64,000 nt of DNA from Bradyrhizobium sp. 195 (GCF_023101665.1 NZ_CP082161.1:1860001-1924000); one strand, 5' to 3'. Shown: positions 9,475-18,167, numbered from the stretch's first letter. Translations and numbers: made by a program. Notes: generated by a model from the sequence alone, not told the origin.

Positions 9475-10389
9475 TCACTTAAGAACTGCGATCAACTGAG
9501 CCACAAGCTTTTCGCGATCTGCGGGACGCAGCTTATCAAGATTGATCTGCTTCCATCGGACTGCGGGAAGCTCTGCCGCTCCATCGACGCCCAACAGAGC
9601 CCAATCTGGCTTCCCGCGCTTGAATCCAATCAGAAATTCCAGATGCTCCTTCGGCATCTTTCCAGATACCTCGCCGATCAAGTCCTCGCGGGCCTTCAAT
9701 AGCTCATCCAGCGAGACCGGATCTGAGGTCATACACTCGAAGCCGTGCTCGAATTCCTGGCGGATATCCTTTCGCCGCGGCACCACAACTTCCGAAATGG
9801 GCCGGTCATGGCTGATGAGATAGACGATGAAAGCGCGCCTCAGGTCGTCGCTGATGCCCTCATTCGCCAGAAGATCGCGGATGTCAAAAAGATCGCGAGG
9901 ATGTTGGCGGTCAAGGGCGGCGACGATTTTTCCCGCGTAGAGGTCGGAAAACGAGACGACTTGTGTCTCCGCAAAACCAAAGCTCTCCTCGACGTTCGGA
10001 AGCACGGATCTCATCTCGGGATCGAAGACGCAGCCGCGAAGGACGGGAGTGACTTCGATCTTGATCTGGGCGTCGGCCCTCTGAAGTGTCAGCTTGGTAA
10101 CGATGCCTTCCGCGCGGTTCACGACCTCATTCACCTTGACGCCCGGAATTCCCTTGCCAATGGCGACAGCCATTCTTTTCATGCCCGCATCGATCGCGGC
10201 CAGCGATTCCGGCCGGCCGGCGACAGGCAGGTAGGTCAAGTCGATATCGACTGACAAACGCGGCATATCGCGCACGAATAGATTGATCGCAGTCCCGCCT
10301 TTGAGAGCAAAATCCTTTTCCGCCGCAACGAATGGCAAGGTCTCGATCAGCAGCGCAACCTGATGCCGATAGCGTTCAGATAGGGGCAC
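9475..10389 (-). CDS. abiEii: AbiEii-type nucleotidyltransferase toxin
   Basis: An intact 304-residue toxin of the type IV AbiE toxin-antitoxin system, a polymerase-beta-like nucleotidyltransferase. The GG motif is in FALKGGTAINLFV (28-40), and the metal-binding acidic pair follows in RLSVDIDLTYLP (Asp48, Asp50). A later conserved block reads FSDLYAGKIVAALDRQHPRDLFDI (about 147-170). Known AbiEii proteins act by nucleotide transfer and cause abortive infection. Its start overlaps the 3' end of the antitoxin gene by 14 bases, so the two are translationally coupled. The toxin is intact while the antitoxin frame is broken, which is unusual. Confidence 0.9.
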   Translation of the reverse strand: MPLSERYRHQVALLIETLPFVAAEKDFALKGGTAINLFVRDMPRLSVDIDLTYLPVAGRPESLAAIDAGMKRMAVAIGKGIPGVKVNEVVNRAEGIVTKLTLQRADAQIKIEVTPVLRGCVFDPEMRSVLPNVEESFGFAETQVVSFSDLYAGKIVAALDRQHPRDLFDIRDLLANEGISDDLRRAFIVYLISHDRPISEVVVPRRKDIRQEFEHGFECMTSDPVSLDELLKAREDLIGEVSGKMPKEHLEFLIGFKRGKPDWALLGVDGAAELPAVRWKQINLDKLRPADREKLVAQLIAVLK

Positions 10390-11228
10390 TGAGATCCTCC
10401 GGCACGGTGATCAAATATTTCGGATCGAGCCTTCCGCCTTTCACCAGCATGCGCTTTCCTTTCCCCAAAGCTACCTTGTCACGGTCTATTTGCTTCAGCC
10501 ATGAATGATTGTGCCGGTCGGCAAACCAGAAGAACAGCCTTTTGACTTTCACGCTTCTGCAATCGTCCAGCAGCTTTTGCAGCTTGCGGGGACTGAGGTT
10601 GCGCAATCCCTCAACAAGCATGTCGACCTGGTGGAAGCTCTCGCTATGCGGCAGCTCGTCGAGCAGTTCAAGCAACGCCCGTTCGGGCGATGAGACGGTG
10701 AGCGGCCATTCGCTCTCGCCCCATATCTGCTTGAATGGTCCTGCCTGAAACTCATCGGCAGCTGCGCCGGTGTTGTTCTGGACATTCCAGGCGAAGTTCT
10801 TGAGCCCCTTCGTCACGGGATCGGCTTTGAAGAGCGTTGTGCTCTTGCGGAATGTGAAGTGCTCTTTGAGCGGAAGCTTGAAGAGCCATCCGGGCGGAGC
10901 ATCCGCACCGTAAAGATAAATAACGGTCGGTCCACTCGCTCTGAGGTAGTGTGAAAAGCCTTGCAGTTCGAGCGCTGTTCGCCCTCCGACGATGAGGGGG
11001 CACTCAAGCAGCGTCTGAAGCGATATGACGGCCTTCTGCCATGTCAGGGTGCCAAGCGGGCGCTTGAAAGTTCCGCGTGTCGGCTGAACCAGCCAGCCAG
11101 CCGAGACATACTGGCTGCGCAGGCCTGTCGAATAGCCATGCTTCGTCATCCACCCCAGCATCGACCAACAGGCCTTCCGGCAGGGTATGTTCGAGGAAGT
11201 TTAGCTTTCCGCCGGAAGGCTTAGCCAT
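10376..11228 (-). pseudogene. abiEi: AbiEi antitoxin, single-base frameshift near its start
   Basis: The full reading begins at 11228 (MAKPSGGKLNFLEHTLPEGLLVDAG), as in AbiEi proteins with an N-terminal winged-helix domain. It must change frame at 11153-11156, where a run of four G replaces the expected three, to continue WMTKHGYSTGLRSQYVSAGWL. From there 261 codons are open to 10376. AbiEi normally binds its own promoter through this N-terminal domain and counteracts AbiEii. If translation restarts at the ATG at 11161, the protein would lose about 22 residues and could still be partly active. I call it a frameshifted gene; a homopolymer sequencing error remains possible. Confidence 0.8.
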
Positions 11229-11235
11229 ACTTAGC

Positions 11236-11289
11236 AATATAGCAGTTTTTCAAACCAAGAGCAAGTTTATAGATTTGCAAATTTACAAA
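11236..11289 (-). promoter_or_regulatory. candidate abiE promoter and operator
   Basis: On the minus strand TTGCTC (11264-11259) and TATATT (11241-11236) are 17 bases apart, a good -35/-10 pair placed only 7 bases before the abiEi ATG, which would make a nearly leaderless message. Just upstream, 11289-11274 reads TTTGTAAATTTGCAAA, a near-perfect palindrome (one mismatch) that could be the AbiEi operator. Prediction from sequence only. Confidence 0.4.
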
Positions 11290-11295
11290 GCCTGA

Positions 11296-11525
11296 CTATG
11301 CAGAAAACTCATAATCAAAACCTGGCTTGCCGGGCACGCCAATCACATTTCTATCTCTAATACCCAGCCATGGGTAATACGCGAGACTCTGCGGCCTCGA
11401 GGATCGTCTGATCGTCGATGTAATGCAGGTTTGGCCGGCTTCTCCCATCTTGCGGACCAGCGTGGTCTTGCCGGCCCGGCGCGGTCCCACAATCATGACC
11501 ACAGAGATATCCAAAAGCGCTTCTT
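11296..11525 (-). pseudogene. AAA_14-type ATPase fragment
   Basis: The minus strand reads LLDISVVMIVGPRRAGKTTLVRKMGEAGQT, the P-loop start of the archaeal-type AAA_14/DUF4143 ATPases common on mobile DNA. The expected next block (YxxLDDQTxLEAA) is seen only in another frame (IDDQTILEAAES), then stops occur. About 60 residues of a protein normally near 400 remain. Its 5' edge abuts the broken start of the ABC-3C middle component on the opposite strand near 11525, so this is a deletion or rearrangement junction. Confidence 0.65.
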
Positions 11526-11986
11526 CCCCCCAAACCTCTTCAACCCAGCCTTCTGTGGCCTTGTTCTCTTCCGAGCGTTAGCGGGGTTCCACGCCGAGGA
11601 CGACAAAGGAATGCCATTTTCGCTCTCCCTCCTGGTTTTACCGCTGTGCCTGCAGCAAAGCTCAAGGGAGACTTTGCAACGCGCAAACCGAAGTTACTTC
11701 CTGAAGGTGGTAGCGGACCATCCAGAGTTGCTGGTGGGTTTCGGGAAGCGCTGTACGGATGTACTGCCATTTACCCTCGAAGGGCTTGGGCTGCCTGATG
11801 CACTGCGATGCGGTAATGGTGAGTCCGGATGGGCGACCGGTTCCGAATTCCGCTGGAGTGCGCAAAACCATCAATGGCAGCGATGAATCAAAGGCTTGCC
11901 AGCGCGTGGCAGCGTTCATGGGGCGGGAGTTCGCGCGCATTGCAGACAGAGGCACCATCTACACGACGTTGGGCGTTCGACCATGA
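11526..11986 (+). pseudogene. ABC-3C middle component, 5'-truncated and frameshifted
   Basis: The + strand reads NLFNPAFCGLVLFRALAGF, DKGMPFSLSLLVLPLCLQQSSRETL and HPELLVGFGKRCTDVLPFTLEGL. After a frameshift near 11783 it continues CDAVMVSPDGRPVPNSAG and ends FMGREFARIADRGTIYTTLGVRP. This matches the middle component of three-component ABC (ABC-3C) conflict systems. The N-terminal 10 or so residues are replaced by the AAA_14 remnant junction. The stop codon overlaps the start of the DUF3732 ATPase gene as ATGA (11983-11986), the normal operon arrangement. The first component, expected upstream, is absent. Confidence 0.7.
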
Positions 11987-13929
11987 AGATCAAATCAATT
12001 CACGTTTACAGCAATGATGGTCGACGCCGCGACGTGATTTTCCACGATGGGTTGAATGTCATTACCGGTCGATCCTCGACGGGAAAATCAGCATTGTCCG
12101 ATATCATCGAATACTGCATGGGTCGTTCAACCTTCAACGTTCCGGAGGGAGTCATCCGCGACCGCGTGTTTTGGTTTGCGGTGATCTACCGCTTCGATGG
12201 CGAAGAAGTGCTTGTGGCGAAGCCGGCGCCTGCTCCGGGCGCTCTGAGCGTGAGCATGGCCATGGTACGACGCGGAGGAACGGTCGAGGCGCCGGATTTC
12301 TCGGAGCTAGCCGTGAATGACAGCGATGATGGCGTCGTTGCGCTGCTCACACAATTGCTCGGAATTCCGGAGAATACGACCGACGTTCCGATCGAGAGCA
12401 GTCGAGTGAGCTTCGATGCGAATGTGAAGCACGCCTTCTATTATCTGTTCCAGAAGCAAGGGATCGTCACGAACAAAGACCAGTTGTTTTATCGCCAGAA
12501 CGAGCCGCAACAGCTTCAGGCGATCAAGGATACATTGCCTATCCTTCTAGGCATATCCGGGAAGGACAAGTTCACGCTCGAATCTCAACTCCGCTACGCG
12601 CAACGTGAACTTCGTCTCAATGCGAAGCTGCTCCAACAGGCGCGAGAGGGGATCGACAACTCCGAAGAACGGGCTATCGGCCTTCTTTCAGAGGCCCGCG
12701 CAGTAGAAATTCCCCTTGGTGACAGCGACGTGCCGCCAACCGTTCTTCTTCGTCGGGCACTGGACTGGAAACCAACATCTGTGCCGGAAGACGACGGATC
12801 GCGGGTATCGAGCATCGAGAACGAATTGCTCGATCTCAGGGAACGGCGTCGCGAAATTCAACGCCGTATCGATGGTGCTGAACAATTCAACAAGCGCGCG
12901 GCAGGTTTTCAGCACGAGGTCAACGAGCAGCGTGAACGTCTGAGCTCAATAAAGGCGCTGCCCTTCGATAAAGCCACGGGTGAATGGCAGTGGCCTTTCG
13001 CGCAGGCTAACATTGGGGTGGACGGATCGATTGCGAAAGCTCTCCTGGCCGAGTTGGAATCCCTTGATAATGAGTTGACGGCGGTTACAGGCGAACGGCC
13101 TTCGTTGGCCGCATATTTGACCGATCAGCAGAAGGCATTGGCTGACATTGGAGACCAAATCCGGGGCAAGGAAGTCGAGCTTTCCTCGGCCATTGCCACG
13201 AGCGAAATGGCAACGCAAATGGCCAACAGAAACAACGCGGCATCACGAGTCGTGGGACGCATCAGTCTGTTCCTGGAGAACCTGGTGCCCAATACCGAGC
13301 TTCTGAGACTTCACGCGGAAGAGCGGCGACTCAAAGCGCGGGTTGCGGACCTGGAAGAAAGGCTGAGTGCTGATGATTCCGAGACACGCCTCACTTCTAC
13401 ACTCAGCAACATCGCGCTGCACATGTCGGGCTATATTCGCGCCCTGGGCGGCGAGTTCGGCGAGTATCCTGCTCGTCTCGATCTCCACAATCTGACGGTT
13501 GTCATCGACCGACCGGGTCGCCCAGTTTACATGAATCGAACCGGAGGTGGTGAAAACCATTTAGCGTACCATCTCGCCGCGTTGCTGGCGCTTCATCGGT
13601 TTGCTGCGACATACGGCCATCCCATTCCCCGGTTCATGCTGATCGACCAGCCAACCCAAGTCTACTTTCCTTCTGAGACTTCCTATGCAGCCGCCGGTGG
13701 ATCTATTGAGCAAACGGAGAGCCAAAAGGATGCGGATCTTGAGGCAGTTCGGCGGCTGTTCGAGACGCTGGAGCGTTTTACCACGCAGGATGCTCCGGGC
13801 TTTCAACTCATTGTCACAGAACACGCCAATCTAAGAGAAGATTGGTTTCAGGTCGCCTTGGTGGAGGATCCATGGACAAAACCACCGGCTCTGGTACCCG
13901 ACAATTGGCCTGACATTCCCCTTATCTGA
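11983..13929 (+). CDS. DUF3732 SMC-like ATPase of an ABC-3C system
   Basis: A 648-residue Rad50/SMC-like ABC ATPase. The Walker A is VITGRSSTGKSALSDIIEYC (27-46). A long coiled-coil middle follows (about 190-470, rich in Glu, Arg and Gln), then the C-terminal lobe with TGGGENHLAYHLAA (about 519-532, in the signature/Q-loop area) and the Walker B-like RFMLIDQPTQVYFPSE (about 550-565). The ATG at 11983 is chosen because it overlaps the stop of the middle component as ATGA; an upstream in-frame start at 11896 would run through that gene. The protein looks intact, but its partner genes are broken or lost, so it probably no longer works as a system. Confidence 0.85.
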   Translation: MKIKSIHVYSNDGRRRDVIFHDGLNVITGRSSTGKSALSDIIEYCMGRSTFNVPEGVIRDRVFWFAVIYRFDGEEVLVAKPAPAPGALSVSMAMVRRGGTVEAPDFSELAVNDSDDGVVALLTQLLGIPENTTDVPIESSRVSFDANVKHAFYYLFQKQGIVTNKDQLFYRQNEPQQLQAIKDTLPILLGISGKDKFTLESQLRYAQRELRLNAKLLQQAREGIDNSEERAIGLLSEARAVEIPLGDSDVPPTVLLRRALDWKPTSVPEDDGSRVSSIENELLDLRERRREIQRRIDGAEQFNKRAAGFQHEVNEQRERLSSIKALPFDKATGEWQWPFAQANIGVDGSIAKALLAELESLDNELTAVTGERPSLAAYLTDQQKALADIGDQIRGKEVELSSAIATSEMATQMANRNNAASRVVGRISLFLENLVPNTELLRLHAEERRLKARVADLEERLSADDSETRLTSTLSNIALHMSGYIRALGGEFGEYPARLDLHNLTVVIDRPGRPVYMNRTGGGENHLAYHLAALLALHRFAATYGHPIPRFMLIDQPTQVYFPSETSYAAAGGSIEQTESQKDADLEAVRRLFETLERFTTQDAPGFQLIVTEHANLREDWFQVALVEDPWTKPPALVPDNWPDIPLI

Positions 13930-13997
13930 TGCCAAGGCAAGCGATGTGTCATATCGCAGATTACGACGCCCTTTGAGTAATGGCTCGAGATTGACGC

Positions 13998-14786
13998 TTA
14001 TCTGGGTGGCAGCTCCACCTTTTCCAGCAACCGCTCGGCCGCAACCGAGAGATCTCCGCGTGCGCCCATGACGACGCTCTCGCTGTTGCCGTGCGACCGC
14101 AGCCACCCGATCTCCTTTGATATCTGCCTGTGCGCATACGTCGTCGCCTCATCCAGATGCTCGACAAGCCGCCTGCCGCGATAGCTGGTGATATCTGTAT
14201 ACGGCAATCGTTCGCGGAACAGCCGGAGCGGAGTCATTACCTTCTCGGCCAGCTTCAGCAGATCATTGGGATATGTTTCGTCGTCTTCCCACCCCGCGCG
14301 ATCGGCCAAATCGCGTAGGTGTGGAGCGTATTTGAGCGCATCTTGGACAGCGTCTGTAATGAATTCGCTCGCTCTCGTCTCGCCAGCGGACACTGCGGTC
14401 GCCTTGGATGGCTTGCCGGTGGTGATGAGCTTGATGGCCCTGAGGATGCGGTCAGTGTCGGTCAGCGGCACAGCATGAATCTGGCCGAAGGGCTTGGGCA
14501 GGTGTTCGGGCAGGATGTCGGAGTGATGCGCGTTAACAAGCTTGCCCTGCCGTATGGCGTGATCAGCTTCAGAAAGTACCCAATCGGAATTCGCGGATGT
14601 GGCCGACCAAATGATCACCGCGGCGGAGCAATTGTTGAGCTGCGCGTCAATTTCCGCCCGGAACCGCTGGATCGGCAGCAACTCCGTGTCCCACCAGACG
14701 CTGAGGCCGGCGCCTACCAAAATCTTCGCCAAATCTTCGGTCAGTTTGCGTTCCGCCTTGGAGTAGCTGATGAAAACGTCTGCCAT
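13998..14786 (-). CDS. TIR-domain protein
   Basis: A 262-residue protein with an N-terminal TIR domain (1 to about 100): MADVFISYSKAERKLTEDLA, GLSVWWDTELLP (28-39), AVIIWSATSANSDWVLSEADHAI, with the putative catalytic glutamate Glu73. Bacterial TIR domains cleave NAD+ or make cyclic ADP-ribose signals in anti-phage defence. The C-terminal 150 residues are helical (PHLRDLADRAGWEDDETYPNDLLKLAEK) and unassigned; they may be a sensor or oligomerisation part. It converges with the DUF3732 gene (68 bases between stops) and has no visible partner such as a Thoeris ThsA. It appears intact. Confidence 0.85.
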   Translation of the reverse strand: MADVFISYSKAERKLTEDLAKILVGAGLSVWWDTELLPIQRFRAEIDAQLNNCSAAVIIWSATSANSDWVLSEADHAIRQGKLVNAHHSDILPEHLPKPFGQIHAVPLTDTDRILRAIKLITTGKPSKATAVSAGETRASEFITDAVQDALKYAPHLRDLADRAGWEDDETYPNDLLKLAEKVMTPLRLFRERLPYTDITSYRGRRLVEHLDEATTYAHRQISKEIGWLRSHGNSESVVMGARGDLSVAAERLLEKVELPPR

Positions 14787-15233
14787 TGCCTAAACCGCTG
14801 ATCTCGAATCACAAATGTGCTGCAGATGGTACCGTGTTTCGAGGTGCACGCCGCTAGGCAAAAGGGTCTTGGCGGAAGCCGGTTTCAGGCCGCACATCAA
14901 TCGTCGCGACACCGCGAATAACGCGGATTCCTGTCGCCGCCGGAGATATCTGTTTCTGAACAGTTCTGCCACAATTAGCCGGCTGATCGCGGCCTGCGGC
15001 ATCGCCATCTGGGCGTAACGGGACTGCCGGGTGGAAGACTCGGAAGGTGAGTTCGAGAATCTCCCCGACGTTGTTGACCGTTGGCTCAATTCCGAAACGC
15101 GCAGCGCATCCCCAAGTCCCTGCGGCTCGCCACGGAAGGGGCTAGAGAAATCTACGCTTGTTCACGCTATCGCCCTCCAACGCCCCAATGGAATCAAGCT
15201 GTTAGCCTCTTGTTGCGATATCGTCAAACCAGA
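14787..15233. other. island edge, no recognisable gene
   Basis: About 450 bases between the TIR start and the point where ybgC homology begins. Open frames on both strands are short and unrecognisable. I see no integrase remnant and no clear attachment-site repeat. It must contain the TIR promoter and the right junction of the accessory region. Confidence 0.5.
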
Positions 15234-15606
15234 GTTCTCGGGGATCGTCTATCACGCGAATTATCTGCGCTACATGGAGCGCGGACGGACCAATCATCTG
15301 CGGCTGATGGGGGCCGAGCAGCAGGCGCTGTTCGAGCAACCCGAGACCGACAGCGCCGGTTTCGCCTTCGTCGTGCGCTCGATGCATCTTGACTTCCTCA
15401 AGCCCGCGCGGATGGACGACGTGCTCGACGTCGTGACCTGGCCGATCGCGGTGAAGGGTGCCTCCATCATGCTGGCGCAGGAAGTGAAGCGTGGCGAGGA
15501 CGTGCTGGTGAAAGCCGAGGTGCGCGTCGCTTTCATCAGCGGCGGCCGCGCCCAGCCGATCCCGAAATCGATCCGGACGCTGATGAGGGCCGATCTGATT
15601 TCGTGA
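15234..15606 (+). pseudogene. ybgC: YbgC-type acyl-CoA thioesterase lacking its N-terminus
   Basis: The reading FSGIVYHANYLRYMERGRTNHLRLMG and the following hotdog-fold residues match the Tol-Pal-associated acyl-CoA thioesterase YbgC. Normal proteins begin with some 15-25 residues before this point, including the strand and the catalytic Asp of the YYEDTD motif. Here the upstream sequence (LASCCDIVKPE) is unrelated, so homology starts at the junction near 15233. The open frame does extend upstream to 15031, so a chimeric 191-residue product with a foreign start is possible. Without the catalytic Asp it is likely inactive. In many proteobacteria ybgC sits next to tolQ; here tolQ is 44 kb away. 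Confidence 0.8.
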
Positions 15607-15685
15607 TCGGTCGATAGGTGATCGCCACTCGACTCCACCTTGCGCAGCGATAGATTGCGGCCCCAACCAATCGATGAGGCTCATC

Positions 15686-16153
15686 ATGTCGCGCCCGCCG
15701 CTTCCGCCCTTCACCCGAGAGACCGCCGCGCAAAAGGCGCGCATGGCCGAGGACGCCTGGAATTCGCGTGATCCGGTGCGCGTCTCGCTCGCCTATACCG
15801 AGGACAGCCGCTGGCGCAATCGATCCGAGGTCTTGCAGGGCCGTGAGGCCATCGTCGCTTTTCTCACCCGCAAATGGGAGAAGGAGCAGGACTACCGATT
15901 GATCAAGGACCTCTGGGCCTTCGACGAGAACCGCATCGCCGTGCGCTTCCAGTACGAATGGCACGACGCGGGCGGCCAGTGGTATCGATCCTACGGCAAC
16001 GAGCAGTGGGAATTCGACGAGCACGGTTTGATGAAGCGGCGCGAGGCGTCGATCAACGACATCGCGATTGCGGAGAAGGATCGCCGGTTTCTCTGGGCAG
16101 CGCCGGGGCCGCGGCCGGCGGATGTGGCGGGATTGGGAAGCGATCCGTTCTGA
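15686..16153 (+). CDS. NTF2-like protein, DUF1348 family
   Basis: A 155-residue cytoplasmic protein of the NTF2/SnoaL-like fold, DUF1348 family: [28 protein letters not shown], then [20 protein letters not shown] and [24 protein letters not shown], ending [13 protein letters not shown]. The family is widespread and uncharacterised; a small hydrophobic ligand or a stress role is often guessed. The ATG at 15686 is preferred over one four codons upstream because the conserved start is MSRPPLPPF. It follows the ybgC remnant by 79 bases on the same strand. Confidence 0.88.
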   Translation: MSRPPLPPFTRETAAQKARMAEDAWNSRDPVRVSLAYTEDSRWRNRSEVLQGREAIVAFLTRKWEKEQDYRLIKDLWAFDENRIAVRFQYEWHDAGGQWYRSYGNEQWEFDEHGLMKRREASINDIAIAEKDRRFLWAAPGPRPADVAGLGSDPF

Positions 16154-16177
16154 TATTCCGCAAGTGACGCTGCATCA

Positions 16178-16314
16178 ACCCTCTCCCCTTGTGGGAGAGG
16201 GTGCCGAGCGAAGCTCGGCGGGTGAGGGGTCTCCATCCTCACGAGCAGTCGAGCGAGTTGATAGAACCCCTCATCCGGCGCTTCGCGCCACCTTCTCCCA
16301 TAAGGGGAGAAGGG
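16178..16314. repeat. intergenic inverted-repeat element (type A)
   Basis: ACCCTCTCCC and GGGAGAGGGT form a perfect hairpin (16178-16202), followed by a second hairpin around GAGCGAAGCTC (16203-16219). A related inverted half, CCCCTCATCCGG to TTCTCCC ATAAGGGGAGAA, occupies 16266-16313. The same kind of element recurs at 26121-26222 and 48697-48725. It lies between convergent genes and may also terminate both. Confidence 0.7.
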
Positions 16315-16341
16315 AAGAAGCGCGCGCCGCAGGTTCTGCGG

Positions 16342-17049
16342 CTAGGGCCGCCTCGCCAGAAACCTCGTAATCGCCCCACCGATCGTCGCGTTGTCCATCG
16401 GCTGCGCCAGCGACGCCCTTGCCGTCGCGACGACGTCATCCGGCGCCTTGCCGTCGCGCAGGTCGCAGCACACTTGCGCGAATTCCACGTCGAACTCGGG
16501 ATGCGGCTGCACGGTCAGCGTGGTGCCGTTGGCGTAGAGCAGGCCGGCATGTGGCGTGAACTCGGACGAGAGGATCGTGAGCGCGTCGGTTGGCGGCTCG
16601 ATCACCTGATCCTGATGCGAGGCGGCGATTGCGACTTCCTCGCCGGCAACGACGCCGTTCTCCGGCAGTACCTGATAGACATGCCGGCCGATGCCCCAGC
16701 CTTTCTCCGACTTGCGCACGGTGCCGCCGAGCGCCTGCGCGATCAGCTGATGACCGAAGCAGACGCCGACCATCGGCGTCTTGTTGGCGTAAGCGCTGCG
16801 CACGAAATCTTCCAGCGGCGCGATCCAGTCGAGCCCGTCATAGACGCCGGCGGCGGCGCCGGTAATCAGCACGGCCTCCAGCTTGCGCGGATCGGGAAGT
16901 GCATCGCCATTCGGGACGCTGATGACATCCACGGTGACCGAGGGATCCTCGGCGCGGACCATGCGCTCGAACATGTCCGGAAACGAGCCGTGACGCTCGC
17001 GGTGCTTTTGAGGAACCAGCCCGGTCTCGATGATGGTGATGCGTGCCAT
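16342..17049 (-). CDS. class I glutamine amidotransferase
   Basis: A 235-residue class I GATase-like protein. The nucleophile elbow is MVGVCFGHQLIAQALGG (Cys near residue 95), and the catalytic His/Glu pair is in VQPHPEFDVEF near residue 190. Class I GATases hydrolyse glutamine or a gamma-glutamyl amide. I chose the start MARITIIETG at 17049; the longer open frame to 17601 is antisense-like and runs into the LysR gene. The gene follows the LysR gene by 53 bases on the same strand and is divergent from a PotD-type importer. A role like gamma-glutamyl-polyamine hydrolysis (PuuD-like) is possible but not shown. Confidence 0.85.
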   Translation of the reverse strand: MARITIIETGLVPQKHRERHGSFPDMFERMVRAEDPSVTVDVISVPNGDALPDPRKLEAVLITGAAAGVYDGLDWIAPLEDFVRSAYANKTPMVGVCFGHQLIAQALGGTVRKSEKGWGIGRHVYQVLPENGVVAGEEVAIAASHQDQVIEPPTDALTILSSEFTPHAGLLYANGTTLTVQPHPEFDVEFAQVCCDLRDGKAPDDVVATARASLAQPMDNATIGGAITRFLARRP

Positions 17050-17102
17050 GTGCTGCCCTGCGGAGATGCGAAGGATACAGCAGGATCCGCAGGGCGTCCA
17101 AG

Positions 17103-18029
17103 TCAACCGGGCGCAAAATCCCGTGTGGACTCGTGCTCGAGCTCGGCGAGCGCCTTGCGCATCGTCTCCACCAGATCCAGCGCCACCGGTGAAGGACTGC
17201 GCTGCGCCGGGAAGACGGCGGAGAATTCGAAGTCGATGCGCGGCAGGAAGCGTCGCGCGACCACGCCGCGGGTGGAGAATTCCCTCGCGGTGAAAGGGTC
17301 GCAGATCGCGACGCCGAGCCCTGATGAGACCATGCCGCACATGATCTCCGACAACGTGGTCTCGACCCTGAGCACGCGGCGGACCTCGTGACGATTGAAG
17401 ACCTGGTCGACGAGATGCCGGCTCGATGATCCCGCCGACAGCGAGATGAAGGTCTCGCCTTCGAAGTCGCGCGGCTCCAAAACCTCCTTTTCCGTGAGGC
17501 GATGACCTGTCGGCAGCACCGCGACGCGCGCGGGCGCCGGCAGTCGCAAGCTCGGCAGGCCGGAATGGGCGATCGGCACCTCGGCAAAGCCGATGTCGCA
17601 CTGGTTGTTCAACACCCAGTCGACCACGATCGGCGAGATCACGCCGAAGAAGGCGAGGTTGAGGTTGGGCCGTTCTTTGAGGAAATGTCCGGCCAGTCGC
17701 GGCAGAAAGCCGTTCGCCAGCGCCGGCAGCGCGGCGATGCGCAGCGAGCCGGTGCGGCGGCCGCGGATTTCTTCGGCCGCAGCCGTAATACGTTCGAGGC
17801 CGACGAAGGAGCGCTCCACCTCGGTATAGAGCGCCATCGCCGCCGCGGTCGGCACGAGGCCAGTGCCGCGCCGCTCGAACAGCTCCATCTTCAGCAGCGC
17901 CTGGAAGTCGCGCAGCAAGCGGCTGACCGCAGGCTGCGTCACCACCATCAGCTTCGCCGCCTCAGTGACGCTGCCAGTGAGCATCGTCGCGCGGAAAGCC
18001 TCCACCTGCCGCGAATTGATCCGCGCCAT
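17103..18029 (-). CDS. LysR-family transcriptional regulator
   Basis: A 308-residue LTTR. The winged helix-turn-helix is N-terminal: RQVEAFRATMLTGSVTEAAKLMVVTQPAVSRLLRDFQ, followed by a periplasmic-binding-protein-like effector domain (about 90-300). I choose the ATG at 18029 (MARINSRQVEAF) because it places the HTH at the normal distance; upstream in-frame ATGs at 18044 and 18071 would overlap the shared intergenic region. It is divergent from the ABC-importer and oxidase operon starting at 18300, so it probably controls that operon in response to its substrate. Confidence 0.9.
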   Translation of the reverse strand: MARINSRQVEAFRATMLTGSVTEAAKLMVVTQPAVSRLLRDFQALLKMELFERRGTGLVPTAAAMALYTEVERSFVGLERITAAAEEIRGRRTGSLRIAALPALANGFLPRLAGHFLKERPNLNLAFFGVISPIVVDWVLNNQCDIGFAEVPIAHSGLPSLRLPAPARVAVLPTGHRLTEKEVLEPRDFEGETFISLSAGSSSRHLVDQVFNRHEVRRVLRVETTLSEIMCGMVSSGLGVAICDPFTAREFSTRGVVARRFLPRIDFEFSAVFPAQRSPSPVALDLVETMRKALAELEHESTRDFAPG

Positions 18030-18145
18030 GCCAAACCCATTCATAATATTTAGGCATACAGAGGTTGCCATTATTCATTGGACGATGGAAGTATAGGTTG
18101 CGATCTTTTTCATCAGAGCTGGAGCCAGCCCGCTTTTTCGGCAGA

Positions 18146-18167
18146 TTGGAGGGGTTCAAACCTCCAA
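18146..18167. promoter_or_regulatory. candidate LysR operator in the divergent region
   Basis: TTGGAGG (18146-18152) and CCTCCAA (18161-18167) form a perfect 7-base inverted repeat with an 8-base centre, between the LysR start and the importer start. LTTRs bind interrupted dyads in such positions. A link to this LysR is inferred from location only. Confidence 0.35.

Noticed and set aside
3250..11800. Frameshifts explained wholly by sequencing error
   Set aside because: Errors would be expected evenly, but the breaks cluster in the accessory region while about 45 core genes are intact, and several genes also lack whole domains. Single homopolymer cases (11153-11156, near 9218) remain open.
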